The notes beneath the pieces were generated by a model, which did not search any database, was not told where the DNA came from, and saw only the letters and a list, made by a program, of their open reading frames with translations. The translations under genes were made by a program, and so were the position numbers. A stretch of DNA of 6,240 nucleotides from Deltaproteobacteria bacterium (lineage in GTDB: Bacteria > Desulfobacterota > Binatia > UBA9968), in NCBI GenBank assembly GCA_005879435.1, contig VBKX01000091.1, positions 4,435 through 10,674 of the forward strand. Direction: 5' to 3'. This document shows positions 1-6,240 of this stretch, piece after piece; positions within the stretch are counted from its first letter, which is position 1, and each line of letters starts with the position of its first letter.

Positions 1-600
1 AACGTTGCCGCTCACAACCGGCACGCCGAGCGCGAGACAAGCGGAAAGCATGCCTTCGATCACCTGGGAGAATTGCCACATCACTTCGGGATTTTCCGGA
101 CTGCCGAAATTGAGACAATCGGTCAAACCGATCGGGCGCGCACCGACGCAAGCGAGATTTCGTGCCGCCTCTACGACCGCCAGCACACCGCCGACATAGG
201 GATCCAAATAACAATAGCGGCTATTGCCATCGATGGTCAACGCTAAACCTTTGTCGCTTCCCTTCACTCTGATTACTGCCGCGTCGGCGCCGGGCGCGAC
301 GACGGTATTCGTTCGCACGAAGTGATCGTATTGTCGGAAAATCCATTCCTTCGACGCGATATTTGGCGAAGCCAGCAGTTGTTTGAGCGCAGCGCTAAGA
401 TCGCTCGGCTCTTGCACCGCCGACAGATCCAATTGCTGCATTTGATCATGATTGGCCGGCCGCGCCGTCCGCCGCTGGTAAGCCGGTGCTTCTTTGGTGA
501 GCGCGCGGATCGGGATCTGCGCCACCTCTTTGCCACGCCACAGCGCGCGAAACTGCTGATCGTCCGTCACCCGGCCGATCACCACGGCGTCGAGATCCCA
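1..600 (-). pseudogene. purL: purL continuation after an in-frame stop (partial, runs off left edge)
   Basis: These 200 codons continue purL in the same frame as the upstream part, directly after the TAA at 601-603. I checked every codon and found no further stop. The translation is clearly PurL: it opens WDLDAVVIGRVTDD (end of the first AIRS C-terminal-type domain). It then has RQYDHFV, a short KGLALTIDGN-type segment, DPYVGGVLAVVEAARNLA, VGARPIGLTDCLNFG and PEVMWQF, and reaches VVSGNV at the edge, all typical of the second half of small PurL (FGAM synthase synthetase subunit, second AIRS-like domain). About 200 further residues would be expected beyond the window. No convincing start with a Shine-Dalgarno lies just after the stop; the nearest in-frame candidates are GTG codons near 580-585. 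It is marked as a broken-gene part because it can only be made from the main start by reading through or correcting the stop. The alternative is an intact gene with a sequence error at 601-603. Confidence 0.85.
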
Positions 601-603
601 TTA
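601..603 (-). other. Premature in-frame TAA stop within purL
   Basis: The codon between ...KKIFD and WDLDAVVIG... reads TAA. The frame is the same on both sides, so this is not a frameshift. PurL proteins commonly have Lys before the Trp (KWDL or KWEL), so a single change of AAA to TAA, at window base 603, would explain it. GAA or CAA to TAA at the same base would also fit. Nothing obvious for programmed readthrough is visible around it. A sequencing or assembly error, or a recent nonsense mutation, is most likely. Confidence 0.85.
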
Positions 604-1626
604 GTCGAAAATTTTCTTGATCTCGTCTTCGGTGCCTTTTTCCGCCACCAAAAGCATCCGCTCTTGCGACTCGGAAAGAAGAATTTCGTAGGGCGTCATG
701 CCCTCCTCGCGCAGAGGTACCGCGGAAAGATCTAATTCCACGCCACAACCACCGCGGCCCGCCATCTCAGCCGATGAGCTGGTCAGCCCGGCGGCCCCCA
801 TGTCTTGAATGCCAATGATGAAATCCTTCTCCATCAGCTCCAAGCAGGCTTCCAAGAGCAATTTTTCAGTGAAAGGATCGCCGACTTGCACCGTGGGGCG
901 GCGCTGTTCCTTTTCTTCCGAAAATGACTCCGAGGCCATCGTCGCGCCGTGAATACCGTCGCGTCCGGTCTTCGAACCGACGTAGATCACCGGGTTGCCG
1001 ACACCTTTGGCAATGCCGGTGAAGATATGTTTCTTTTTGACGATGCCAAGCGTGAAAGCGTTCACCAAAATATTGGCGTTATAGCACTCGTCGAAATAGC
1101 ACTCGCCGCCCACCGTGGGCACACCGATGCAGTTGCCATAGCCGCCGATACCGGCGACCACGCCGGAGAGCAAATAGCGCGTGCGCGGATGATCAATGCT
1201 GCCGAAGCGCAGCGAGTTGAGCGACGCAATCGGCCGCGCGCCCATGGTGAAAATATCGCGAAGAATGCCGCCGACGCCGGTGGCCGCGCCTTGATAGGGC
1301 TCGATGAATGATGGATGGTTGTGGCTTTCCATTTTAAATGCCACGGCAAGCCCGCCGCCGATATCGACGACGCCGGCATTTTCACCGGGACCTTGGAGTA
1401 CGTAGGGACCTTCGGTCGGCAGATTCTTCAGATAATAGCGCGAGCTTTTGTAGCTACAGTGCTCCGACCACATCACCGAGAAAACACCCAACTCGGTAAA
1501 GTTCGGCTCGCGTCCGAGAATCTTGACGATTTTCTGATATTCGTCGGTCGTGAGGCCGTGACTGGCGACGAGTTCCGGTGAAACGGCGGGTTGGACGTAC
1601 TCTTCGTGGCGTTGCGGGTCAAGCAT
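601..1626 (-). CDS. purL: FGAM synthase subunit PurL, N-terminal 341 residues, ended early by in-frame TAA
   Basis: PurL is the ATP-dependent synthetase subunit of phosphoribosylformylglycinamidine synthase. It turns FGAR into FGAM using ammonia delivered by PurQ, with PurS bridging, in the cytoplasm. Visible family motifs: EPNFTELGVFSVMWSEHCSYKSS (residues about 40-62, including conserved His56), GPGENAGVVDIGGG (79-92), KMESHNHPS (98-106, substrate/ATP region), GAATGVGGILRDIFTMGARP (113-132), GRDGIHGATMASESF (221-235) and DMGAAGLTSSSAEMAGRGG (275 on). I chose ATG at 1624-1626 because the family-like sequence begins there and an AAGGCGAGG-like ribosome site precedes it. A longer frame up to 1713 adds only out-of-frame purQ sequence. 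The start overlaps the purQ stop by 8 bases, which suggests translational coupling. Small PurL is usually about 720-760 residues. Here the frame stops after KKIFD, where relatives have a basic residue (often Lys) before WDL, so the 341-residue product would lack the end of the first AIRS domain pair and the whole second half. It is very unlikely to be active alone. Confidence 0.93.
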   Translation of the reverse strand: MLDPQRHEEYVQPAVSPELVASHGLTTDEYQKIVKILGREPNFTELGVFSVMWSEHCSYKSSRYYLKNLPTEGPYVLQGPGENAGVVDIGGGLAVAFKMESHNHPSFIEPYQGAATGVGGILRDIFTMGARPIASLNSLRFGSIDHPRTRYLLSGVVAGIGGYGNCIGVPTVGGECYFDECYNANILVNAFTLGIVKKKHIFTGIAKGVGNPVIYVGSKTGRDGIHGATMASESFSEEKEQRRPTVQVGDPFTEKLLLEACLELMEKDFIIGIQDMGAAGLTSSSAEMAGRGGCGVELDLSAVPLREEGMTPYEILLSESQERMLLVAEKGTEDEIKKIFD

Positions 1627-2329
1627 GCGGCCTCGCCTTGCCGGCACAGGCAGCCGCAATCGACTTGAAAATCTTGGCGCCGTCATCGCCACCAAGGAGC
1701 TGACTGCAGGCATCCTCGGGATGGGGCATCAGGCCGAATACGTTGCGCGCTTGGTTGCAGACGCCGGCGATATTGTCCAAGGAACCGTTCGGATTCGCCG
1801 ACGCCGTGGGTTTGCCTTTGGCGTCAACGTAGCGGAGCAGGATCTGGCGGTTTTTGCGCAAGCCCTCGAGCGTCTTCGGATCGGCGTAGTAACAGCCCTC
1901 GCCATGCTTGACTGGCAAGCGCAGCAACTGGCCCTTTTTCAATCCCCCGGTAAACGGCGTGTCCGTTTCTTCGACACGCAAATGAACCTGCTGACAAACG
2001 AACTGCAGGCCGGCGTTGCGCACCAGAGCGCCGGGCAGCAATCCCGACTCACAGAGAATCTGGAAGCCGTTGCAAACCCCAAGCACCCGTCCACCGCTTT
2101 GCGCAAACTTCATAAGCCCGCGCATGACCGGCGAAAAGCGCGCCATGGCACCGCAGCGCAAGTAGTCGCCATAGGAAAACCCGCCGGGCAAAACGACGCA
2201 ATCGAAATTGCCGGCAAACTCGTCTTTATGCCAAAGAAACTTAACTTTCTGCCCGAGCTCGGACTTGAGACTATCGAAAACGTCGTGATCGTCGCACGAG
2301 CCGGGAAAAGTGATAACGCCCCAACGCAT
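1619..2329 (-). CDS. purQ: FGAM synthase glutamine amidotransferase subunit PurQ
   Basis: PurQ hydrolyses glutamine and channels the ammonia to PurL for FGAM synthesis. The 236-residue protein is a complete class I (triad) glutamine amidotransferase of normal PurQ length. It starts with the family's typical WGVITFPGSCDDHD segment. LPGGFSYGDYLRCGAMA (residues 47-63) is the PurQ oxyanion-hole region. The nucleophile is Cys86 in GVCNGFQIL, and the other triad members are His203 and Glu205 in GLMPHPEDA. All three catalytic residues are present, so the subunit looks functional. It begins at ATG 2327-2329, 33 bases after purS, with only a weak ribosome site. Its TGA at 1619-1621 lies inside the first codons of purL. 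Being next to purS and purL fits the three-protein FGAM synthase complex. Confidence 0.97.
   Translation of the reverse strand: MRWGVITFPGSCDDHDVFDSLKSELGQKVKFLWHKDEFAGNFDCVVLPGGFSYGDYLRCGAMARFSPVMRGLMKFAQSGGRVLGVCNGFQILCESGLLPGALVRNAGLQFVCQQVHLRVEETDTPFTGGLKKGQLLRLPVKHGEGCYYADPKTLEGLRKNRQILLRYVDAKGKPTASANPNGSLDNIAGVCNQARNVFGLMPHPEDACSQLLGGDDGAKIFKSIAAACAGKARPHA
1631..1639 (-). promoter_or_regulatory. Shine-Dalgarno site for purL inside the end of purQ
   Basis: On the minus strand this reads AAGGCGAGG, ending 4 bases before the ATG at 1624-1626. It supports starting purL at this ATG and not at the upstream alternatives near 1713. It lies inside the last codons of purQ, so ribosomes finishing purQ could restart on purL. 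Confidence 0.6.
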
Positions 2330-2362
2330 AATCAGTTCTGACTCATCACGGCTGAGAATCGC

Positions 2363-2617
2363 TCAATCGCCGTCGCCATCGCTGAGCTCGAAGCGGTAGT
2401 CCTCGATGACGGTATTGGCCAATAATTTATCACACATCTCGCGGACACGCGCCTCGGCAGCCGGGCGCGACGGCGCGTCGACGGCGAGCTCGAGATATTT
2501 TCCGGCCCGAACGTCTTGGACTTCGTCAAAGCCGAGGGTATGGAGCGAGCGCTCGATGGCTTTTCCCTGCGGATCGAGAACACCGTTTTTCAACGAGATA
2601 AAAATCTTAACTCTCAT
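2363..2617 (-). CDS. purS: FGAM synthase small subunit PurS
   Basis: PurS is the small dimeric subunit that holds PurQ and PurL together in the multi-protein form of FGAM synthase. The 84-residue protein matches the family in length and pattern. It has a beta strand RVKIFISLKNGVLDP (residues 2-16), the conserved DPQGKAIERSLHTLGF helix (15-30), the VRAGKYLELAVD strand (36-47) and an acidic C-terminus. I chose ATG 2615-2617 because it begins right at the conserved MRVKIFISLK strand. A TTG 15 bases upstream is possible but adds only five unconserved residues. No strong Shine-Dalgarno is visible. It sits 27 bases after purB and 33 before purQ, consistent with a purB-purS-purQ-purL operon. The presence of PurS agrees with the small-type PurL downstream. 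Confidence 0.93.
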   Translation of the reverse strand: MRVKIFISLKNGVLDPQGKAIERSLHTLGFDEVQDVRAGKYLELAVDAPSRPAAEARVREMCDKLLANTVIEDYRFELSDGDGD

Positions 2618-2644
2618 AAGGCTCAGTTTCAAAACGCCGGCGGT

Positions 2645-3937
2645 CTAGTGAAATACCCGGCGAAAGATAAAATCAACATTACCCAAATGATGCTTAACAC
2701 CCCAAACGGATTCAATCTCCTTAGCCGATAGATGGCGGCGAATCGCCGCATCGGCGAGCAGCTCGCGCTTTAAATCTCCGCCTTCTTTTCCCACTTTCAA
2801 GGCGTGACGTTGAACCATCCGATAAGCCACGTCGCGCGCGACGCCTTTGTCCACCAACGCCAGCAGCACTTTCTCGGAAAACACCGTGCCGCCGCACTTT
2901 TCTAAATTACGCTTCATGTTCTCCGGGTAGACGCATAAGTTGCCGAGCACGTAAGTCATGCGGCGCAGCATGAAATCGAGCGCGATCGTCGCGTCCGGCG
3001 CGATCACTCGCTCCACCGATGAATGGCTGATATCGCGCTCATGCCAGAGGGGCACGTTTTCCATCGCGGCGAGCGCGTAGGAGCGCATGAGCCGCGCCAA
3101 ACCGGAAACATTTTCCGACAAAATCGGGTTACGCTTGTGCGGCATCGCCGACGAGCCTTTTTGCCCCGAGGTAAAGGGCTCCTCAGCTTCCTGGACTTCG
3201 GTGCGCTGCAGATGGCGGATTTCTACGGCAAATTTCTCCAGCGAGCTGGCAATAATAGCCAAGGTTGCGAAATAATACGCGTGGCGATCGCGCTGAATGA
3301 TCTGGTTGGAAATCGGCGCGGGCTTAAGGCCGCTTTGCCGGCACACATAGGCCTCGACCCGTGGTGAAATCTGCGCAAAGGTACCGACCGCACCCGAGAT
3401 CTGGCCCACGCAAATATCCTCGACCGCTTTGCGAAAGCGCGACAGATGGCGCGCCATCTCTTGATACCAAAGCGCCAATTTCAATCCGAAAGTAGTCGGC
3501 TCGGCGTGCACGCCGTGGGTACGGCCGATCATCACCGTCCACTTATACTTGCGCGCCTGGCGCCGCAGCGCGCTCATTAAATCCTTAATATCCTGCTCGA
3601 TGAGCGCCGAAGCTTCTTTGAACTGAATCGCCAACGCCGTGTCCATGACATCGGAGGAAGTCATGCCGACGTGAAGATATCTCGCATCATCGCCGATCGA
3701 TTCCGCCACGGAGCTCAGGAAGGCGATAATTTCGTGCTTAACTTCTCTTTCGATCTCGCGAATGCGCTTGACGTTGAAGCTCGCCTTCTTGCGAATGCGC
3801 GCGATGGCCGCCCGAGGCACTTGACCCAGGCGCGCTAAACCTTCGGCGGCAAGAATTTCCACATCAAGCCATTTCTGGAAGCTATTTTCTTCGGACCAGA
3901 TGCGACCCATCTCCGGCCGGGTATAACGCTCAATCAT
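2645..3937 (-). CDS. purB: Adenylosuccinate lyase PurB
   Basis: PurB removes fumarate from SAICAR to give AICAR and from adenylosuccinate to give AMP, so it acts in both the common purine pathway and the AMP branch. The 430-residue protein is a complete member of the fumarase/aspartase superfamily and of normal length for the shorter bacterial type. Motifs seen: HVGMTSSDVMDTALA (residues 89-103), GRTHGVHAEPTTFG (138-151, with the catalytic-region His141) and the superfamily signature GSSAMPHKRNP (261-271) on the flexible loop carrying the catalytic serine (Ser262 or Ser263). The start MIERYTRPEM is typical for this family, so ATG 3935-3937 is favoured. GAGG lies only one base before it and a GGGCGG lies further up, so the ribosome site is not clear-cut. 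An ATG slightly upstream is out of frame and hits a stop at once. It is the first pur gene after the repeat-bearing spacer. Unlike the Bacillus order, no purC lies between purB and purS. Confidence 0.97.
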   Translation of the reverse strand: MIERYTRPEMGRIWSEENSFQKWLDVEILAAEGLARLGQVPRAAIARIRKKASFNVKRIREIEREVKHEIIAFLSSVAESIGDDARYLHVGMTSSDVMDTALAIQFKEASALIEQDIKDLMSALRRQARKYKWTVMIGRTHGVHAEPTTFGLKLALWYQEMARHLSRFRKAVEDICVGQISGAVGTFAQISPRVEAYVCRQSGLKPAPISNQIIQRDRHAYYFATLAIIASSLEKFAVEIRHLQRTEVQEAEEPFTSGQKGSSAMPHKRNPILSENVSGLARLMRSYALAAMENVPLWHERDISHSSVERVIAPDATIALDFMLRRMTYVLGNLCVYPENMKRNLEKCGGTVFSEKVLLALVDKGVARDVAYRMVQRHALKVGKEGGDLKRELLADAAIRRHLSAKEIESVWGVKHHLGNVDFIFRRVFH

Positions 3938-4041
3938 GCCTCGAAGCCGCCCATTCTTGATTCAAAGTTCAACGTTCGAGGTTCAAGGTTCGAAAACGAT
4001 CCGAAGTTTGCCACCTTGAACCTGGAACTTTGAACCTTGAA
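3938..4041 (-). other. dut-purB intergenic spacer
   Basis: This 104-base gap is the longest non-coding stretch in the window and is almost filled by the heptamer inverted repeat. It is the natural place for a boundary between the pnp-peptidase-dut unit and the pur genes. I looked for a promoter reading toward purB and saw only TTGAAC-like hexamers that belong to the repeat, with no good -10 partner. I saw no purine riboswitch-like sequence, and the space left outside the repeat is too short for one. Confidence 0.5.
3961..4041. repeat. Imperfect inverted repeat made of TTCAAGG heptamers
   Basis: Two 29-base arms (3961-3989 and 4013-4041) are reverse complements at 26 of 29 positions, separated by a 23-base spacer (3990-4012). 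Each arm is a run of degenerate 7-base units with consensus TTCAAGG. The left arm shows TTCAAAG, TTCAACG, TTCGAGG and TTCAAGG in register, then a fifth TTCGAAA unit. The right arm shows the same kind of series on the minus strand. The right arm touches the dut stop codon (4042-4044). As RNA this could form a long hairpin between dut and purB. There is no run of U after it, so it is not a standard intrinsic terminator. It may be a dispersed intergenic repeat (REP- or MITE-like) or a 3'-end stabiliser or attenuator; the sequence alone does not decide. Confidence 0.85.
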
Positions 4042-4497
4042 CTATTCTTTATCCGTATGTCCGAAACCGCCGTCGTGGCGCGCCGAGACAGGCAACTCAT
4101 CGACTTCGCGCCACTGGGCGCGAACGACGCGCTGAACCACCATCTGCGCGATGCGCTGGCCGCGCTGAATCACGAGCGGTTCCGTGCCGAGATTGATGGC
4201 GATGACTTGGATCTCGCCGCGGTAATCTGAGTCGATCGTGCCGGGACTGTTAATCATCGTTAACCCGTGTTTCAGCGCCAAACCGCTGCGCGGCCGGATT
4301 TGCGCTTCAAAACCAACCGGTAGCGCGATCGCGAGGCCCGTCGGAATCAAGACTCGCTGCATCGGCGCGTGCGCGAGGTCATGCTCGACATCGGCACAGA
4401 GATCCATGCCCGCTGCCCCCTCGGTCATATAAGCGGGCAAGTCGAGCTGTGCTGGACCTGACCGCAAGCGCTTGATCTCAATCCGAACTTCTTCCAC
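4042..4497 (-). CDS. dut: Deoxyuridine 5'-triphosphate nucleotidohydrolase (dUTPase)
   Basis: dUTPase splits dUTP into dUMP and pyrophosphate, keeping uracil out of DNA and supplying dUMP for thymidylate synthesis. The 151-residue protein has all five motifs of the homotrimeric family: AAGMDLCAD (residues 28-36), RPRSGLALKHG (68-78), NSPGTIDSDYRGEI (83-96, catalytic-site Asp89), RGQRIAQMVV (112-121) and a C-terminal RHDGGFGHTD (140-149). The last is the flexible lid; common versions read RGxGGFGSTG, so His141 and His147 are variants, but the Arg and the GGFG core are kept. The start is GTG at 4495-4497. An in-frame stop lies just upstream (4504-4506) and the family sequence begins within a few residues, so there is little room for another start. 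No clear Shine-Dalgarno is seen. It follows the M16 peptidase by 36 bases, an arrangement known from other bacteria. Confidence 0.96.
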   Translation of the reverse strand: MEEVRIEIKRLRSGPAQLDLPAYMTEGAAGMDLCADVEHDLAHAPMQRVLIPTGLAIALPVGFEAQIRPRSGLALKHGLTMINSPGTIDSDYRGEIQVIAINLGTEPLVIQRGQRIAQMVVQRVVRAQWREVDELPVSARHDGGFGHTDKE

Positions 4498-4533
4498 AGA
4501 TGGTCATTCGGGCGCGATCCGGACGGCGCCAGC

Positions 4534-5805
4534 TCAATGATTTAAGTTTTTGATTTGAAAGTTGTCGTCGAAGCCGCCCAAGAGCGTCAACGTCATCGCG
4601 CCTTTGGCGAAGAGCGTGTCGGCAAGCTCGATCATATCGTCACGCGACACGGCGCGAATCTTTTGACAGATTTCCTCGGTGCTCACGGTCTTGCCGAAAT
4701 AGATTTCATTGCGTGCGATGTGGCTCATCCAGGAGTCGGTCGATTCCAATCCCAACATCATGCTCCCAACCAGTTGACCTTGCGTCCGGCTGAGCTCTTC
4801 ATCTTTGATTTCTCCCGCGGCCAATTTCTTGAGCTCTTTGAGAATCAACTCGACGACTTCCTCGGTCGATTCCAGGCTCGTGCCCGCATACACGCCCAGA
4901 TACCCGACGTCCTTGTACGACGAGGAGAAAGAATAAACCGAATAAGCCTTGCCGCGCTTCTCGCGAATCTCTTGGAACAAACGCGAGCTCATGCCGCCGC
5001 CGAGGAGCGTATTGAGCACATAGGCAACGTAGCGTTTAGGATGCGCTTGGGAAATCCCGGCCACGCCCAGGCAAAGATGAACTTGCTCCAACGATTTCGC
5101 GTGGGGAAAAACGCCGCTGCCCATCTCGGGCGTCGGCTCACCGTTGGCGCTCAGCGCGCCGTCTTGGCGATCGCCGTCAAGCACTGAGCCCAGACGCGCC
5201 GCCATCTCTTCCACCAGCGCCTGGTGGCGAAAATTGCCGGCGGTGGAGACGATGACACGGCGCGGCCGGTAGCGCGACTTAAAAAACCCGAGAATATCTT
5301 CGCGTTGGAAATTGTTGACGGTTTCTTCGCTGCCGCAAATCGGCCGGCCGATCGGATGGTTCTTGAAAAAATCGAGATTGAAAAGGTCGTGCACATAGTC
5401 ATCAGGGGTATCTTCCGCCTGGGAAATTTCCTGGAGGATCACGGACCTTTCCCGTTCAATCTCCTGGGCGTCGAAACTCGAATGGAGAAAAATATCGGTC
5501 AGCAGATCGATCGCCAGCGGCAGATTCTCATCGAGCACCTTGGCGTAGTAACAGGTATGCTCCTTGGACGTGAATGCGTTGATCACGCCGCCGACGGCGT
5601 CCATTTCCTCGGCGATTTGCGCCGCGCTGCGTCGCTCGGTGCCTTTGAAGAGCAGATGCTCGATGAAGTGCGATAGGCCGTTTTCCGCTTCACTTTCGTG
5701 GCGCGATCCGTTTTCCACCCAAATGCCGAGGCTGACCGAGCGATGCTCGGGCATTTCGTGCGACACGATGCGGATGCCGTTATCAAGGACGGTCTTGGAG
5801 AACAT
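4534..5805 (-). CDS. M16B family zinc metallopeptidase (processing-peptidase-like)
   Basis: This 423-residue protein is an intact M16 (pitrilysin/insulinase-type) peptidase of the short bacterial type related to the mitochondrial processing peptidase beta subunit. The inverted zinc motif HFIEH is at residues 46-50, and Glu126 in SVILQEI is at the spacing expected for the third zinc ligand, so the catalytic site looks complete. The N-terminal domain contains the usual NGIRIV...GIWVENGSRHE lead-in and FKGTERRSAAQI. The C-terminal domain has LLGGGMSSRLFQEIREKRGKAYSVYSF, the glycine-rich and Arg/Tyr substrate-binding signature of active subunits. There is no signal peptide or membrane segment, so it is probably cytoplasmic. 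Its true substrates are not established by sequence. Relatives are often annotated YmxG or MlpA in Bacillus, also just after pnp. It starts at ATG 5803-5805, 26 bases after pnp, with a weak GTGAG ribosome site. Confidence 0.94.
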   Translation of the reverse strand: MFSKTVLDNGIRIVSHEMPEHRSVSLGIWVENGSRHESEAENGLSHFIEHLLFKGTERRSAAQIAEEMDAVGGVINAFTSKEHTCYYAKVLDENLPLAIDLLTDIFLHSSFDAQEIERERSVILQEISQAEDTPDDYVHDLFNLDFFKNHPIGRPICGSEETVNNFQREDILGFFKSRYRPRRVIVSTAGNFRHQALVEEMAARLGSVLDGDRQDGALSANGEPTPEMGSGVFPHAKSLEQVHLCLGVAGISQAHPKRYVAYVLNTLLGGGMSSRLFQEIREKRGKAYSVYSFSSSYKDVGYLGVYAGTSLESTEEVVELILKELKKLAAGEIKDEELSRTQGQLVGSMMLGLESTDSWMSHIARNEIYFGKTVSTEEICQKIRAVSRDDMIELADTLFAKGAMTLTLLGGFDDNFQIKNLNH

Positions 5806-5831
5806 CGAGACTCACTTGGGTTGTGAAACTG

Positions 5832-6239
5832 CTAACGTGCGGAACTCTCCGGGCTGGCGCCGGTTTCTTGCAGCGCATCCTTGCGGCTCAGCCGGATCTT
5901 GCCCTGCTTGTCGATATCCAGGACTTTAACCATGACTTCGTCACCTTCTTTAAGGACGTCGCTGACTTTGCGCACGCGCTCCGGGGCGAGCTGTGAAATG
6001 TGAATCAAGCCGTCCGTGCCGGGAAGTATTTCGACAAAAGCGCCGAACTCGACGATCTTGCGAACGGTCCCTTTATAGATCCTTCCAATCTCCGCTTCAG
6101 CAACGATCCGCTGCACCATTTCGACGGCTTTTCTCGACGCGGCTTCGTCGGCCGACGCGATCATCACCGTACCATCGTCTTCGACATCCATCTTGACACC
6201 CGTCGCTTCGATGATACCGCGAATCACTTTTCCGCCCGG
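5832..6239 (-). CDS. pnp: Polynucleotide phosphorylase, C-terminal part (5' end outside window)
   Basis: PNPase degrades RNA 3' to 5' by phosphorolysis and can add tails in reverse; it works in the cytoplasm, often in the RNA degradosome. Only the last 135 residues are here. They begin in the middle of the KH domain loop (PGGKVIRGIIEATGVKMDVEDDGTVMIAS, residues 1-29 of the fragment). The S1 RNA-binding domain follows: GRIYKGTVRKIVEFGAFVEILPGTDGLIHISQLA, then KEGDEVMVKVLDIDKQGKIRLSRK. A short Ser-rich tail ending SSAR precedes the TAG at 5832-5834. The catalytic RNase PH domains would lie to the right of the window. An internal GTG near 6225 could be mistaken for a start, but the frame is open and conserved to the window edge, so this is a partial gene. 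It appears to be first in a unit with the M16 peptidase and dut. Confidence 0.96.
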   Translation of the reverse strand, partial: PGGKVIRGIIEATGVKMDVEDDGTVMIASADEAASRKAVEMVQRIVAEAEIGRIYKGTVRKIVEFGAFVEILPGTDGLIHISQLAPERVRKVSDVLKEGDEVMVKVLDIDKQGKIRLSRKDALQETGASPESSAR

Positions 6240-6240
6240 A

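Noticed and set aside
446..602. ATG overlapping the premature purL stop (TAATG), as a possible reinitiated small gene
   Set aside because: The ATG is in a different frame from purL and gives only a short, low-complexity Arg/Gly-rich product. The conserved PurL sequence is in the original frame.
1627..1713. A longer purL start at 1713
   Set aside because: The extra 29 residues are an out-of-frame reading of the purQ end and look non-conserved. The ATG at 1626 has a ribosome site and begins PurL-like sequence.
1625..2341. A long plus-strand open frame (238 codons) exactly opposite purQ
   Set aside because: The translation has no recognisable domain and is rich in Arg, Ala and Gln, as expected for the antisense of a GC-rich gene. 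The minus strand has a complete PurQ with its catalytic triad.
3938..4041. Purine riboswitch or CRISPR-like array in the dut-purB spacer
   Set aside because: The spacer is nearly filled by the heptamer inverted repeat, with too little room for an aptamer, and the 7-base units are contiguous without unique spacers.
4498..4533. A short GC-rich stem (GGCGC paired with GCGCC) between the M16 peptidase and dut as a terminator
   Set aside because: Only five base pairs, no following T-run, and the next gene starts directly after it.
4555..5187. A 210-codon plus-strand open frame opposite the M16 peptidase
   Set aside because: It lies entirely inside a well-supported gene and shows no family motifs, so it is a codon-bias shadow.

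Overview
This window is an all-minus-strand run of housekeeping genes. In transcription order (right to left) they are: the 3' end of pnp, an M16 zinc peptidase, dut, purB, purS, purQ and the first three quarters or so of purL, which runs off the left edge. The DNA looks moderately GC-rich by eye. FGAM synthase is encoded as separate PurS, PurQ and small PurL proteins, not as the single large PurL of gamma- and betaproteobacteria. The order pnp, M16 peptidase, dut resembles that in Deltaproteobacteria-like and some Gram-positive genomes. I infer a bacterium outside the gamma/beta group, perhaps an uncultured deltaproteobacterium-like lineage, with low confidence in any narrower placement.

Right part (about 4042-6240): the KH/S1 tail of polynucleotide phosphorylase, then an intact M16B processing-peptidase-like protein, then an intact trimeric dUTPase. 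Gaps are 26 and 36 bases with no visible terminator, so these genes look co-transcribed.

Middle (3938-4041): a 104-base spacer, the only sizeable non-coding stretch. Most of it is an imperfect inverted repeat of two 29-base arms, each built from degenerate TTCAAGG heptamers. One arm directly abuts the dut stop codon.

Left part (1-3937): purB, purS, purQ and purL, with gaps of 27 and 33 bases and then an 8-base overlap. PurS, PurQ and PurL form the complex that converts FGAR to FGAM (step 4 of de novo purine synthesis). PurB acts twice later, on SAICAR and on adenylosuccinate.

The main anomaly is in purL. An in-frame TAA at 601-603 splits an otherwise intact reading frame, and the 200 codons after it stay open in the same frame with strong PurL conservation. 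This is best explained by a single-base nonsense change or a sequencing error. I see no undescribed system here; the purL stop and the heptamer inverted repeat are the points worth following up.
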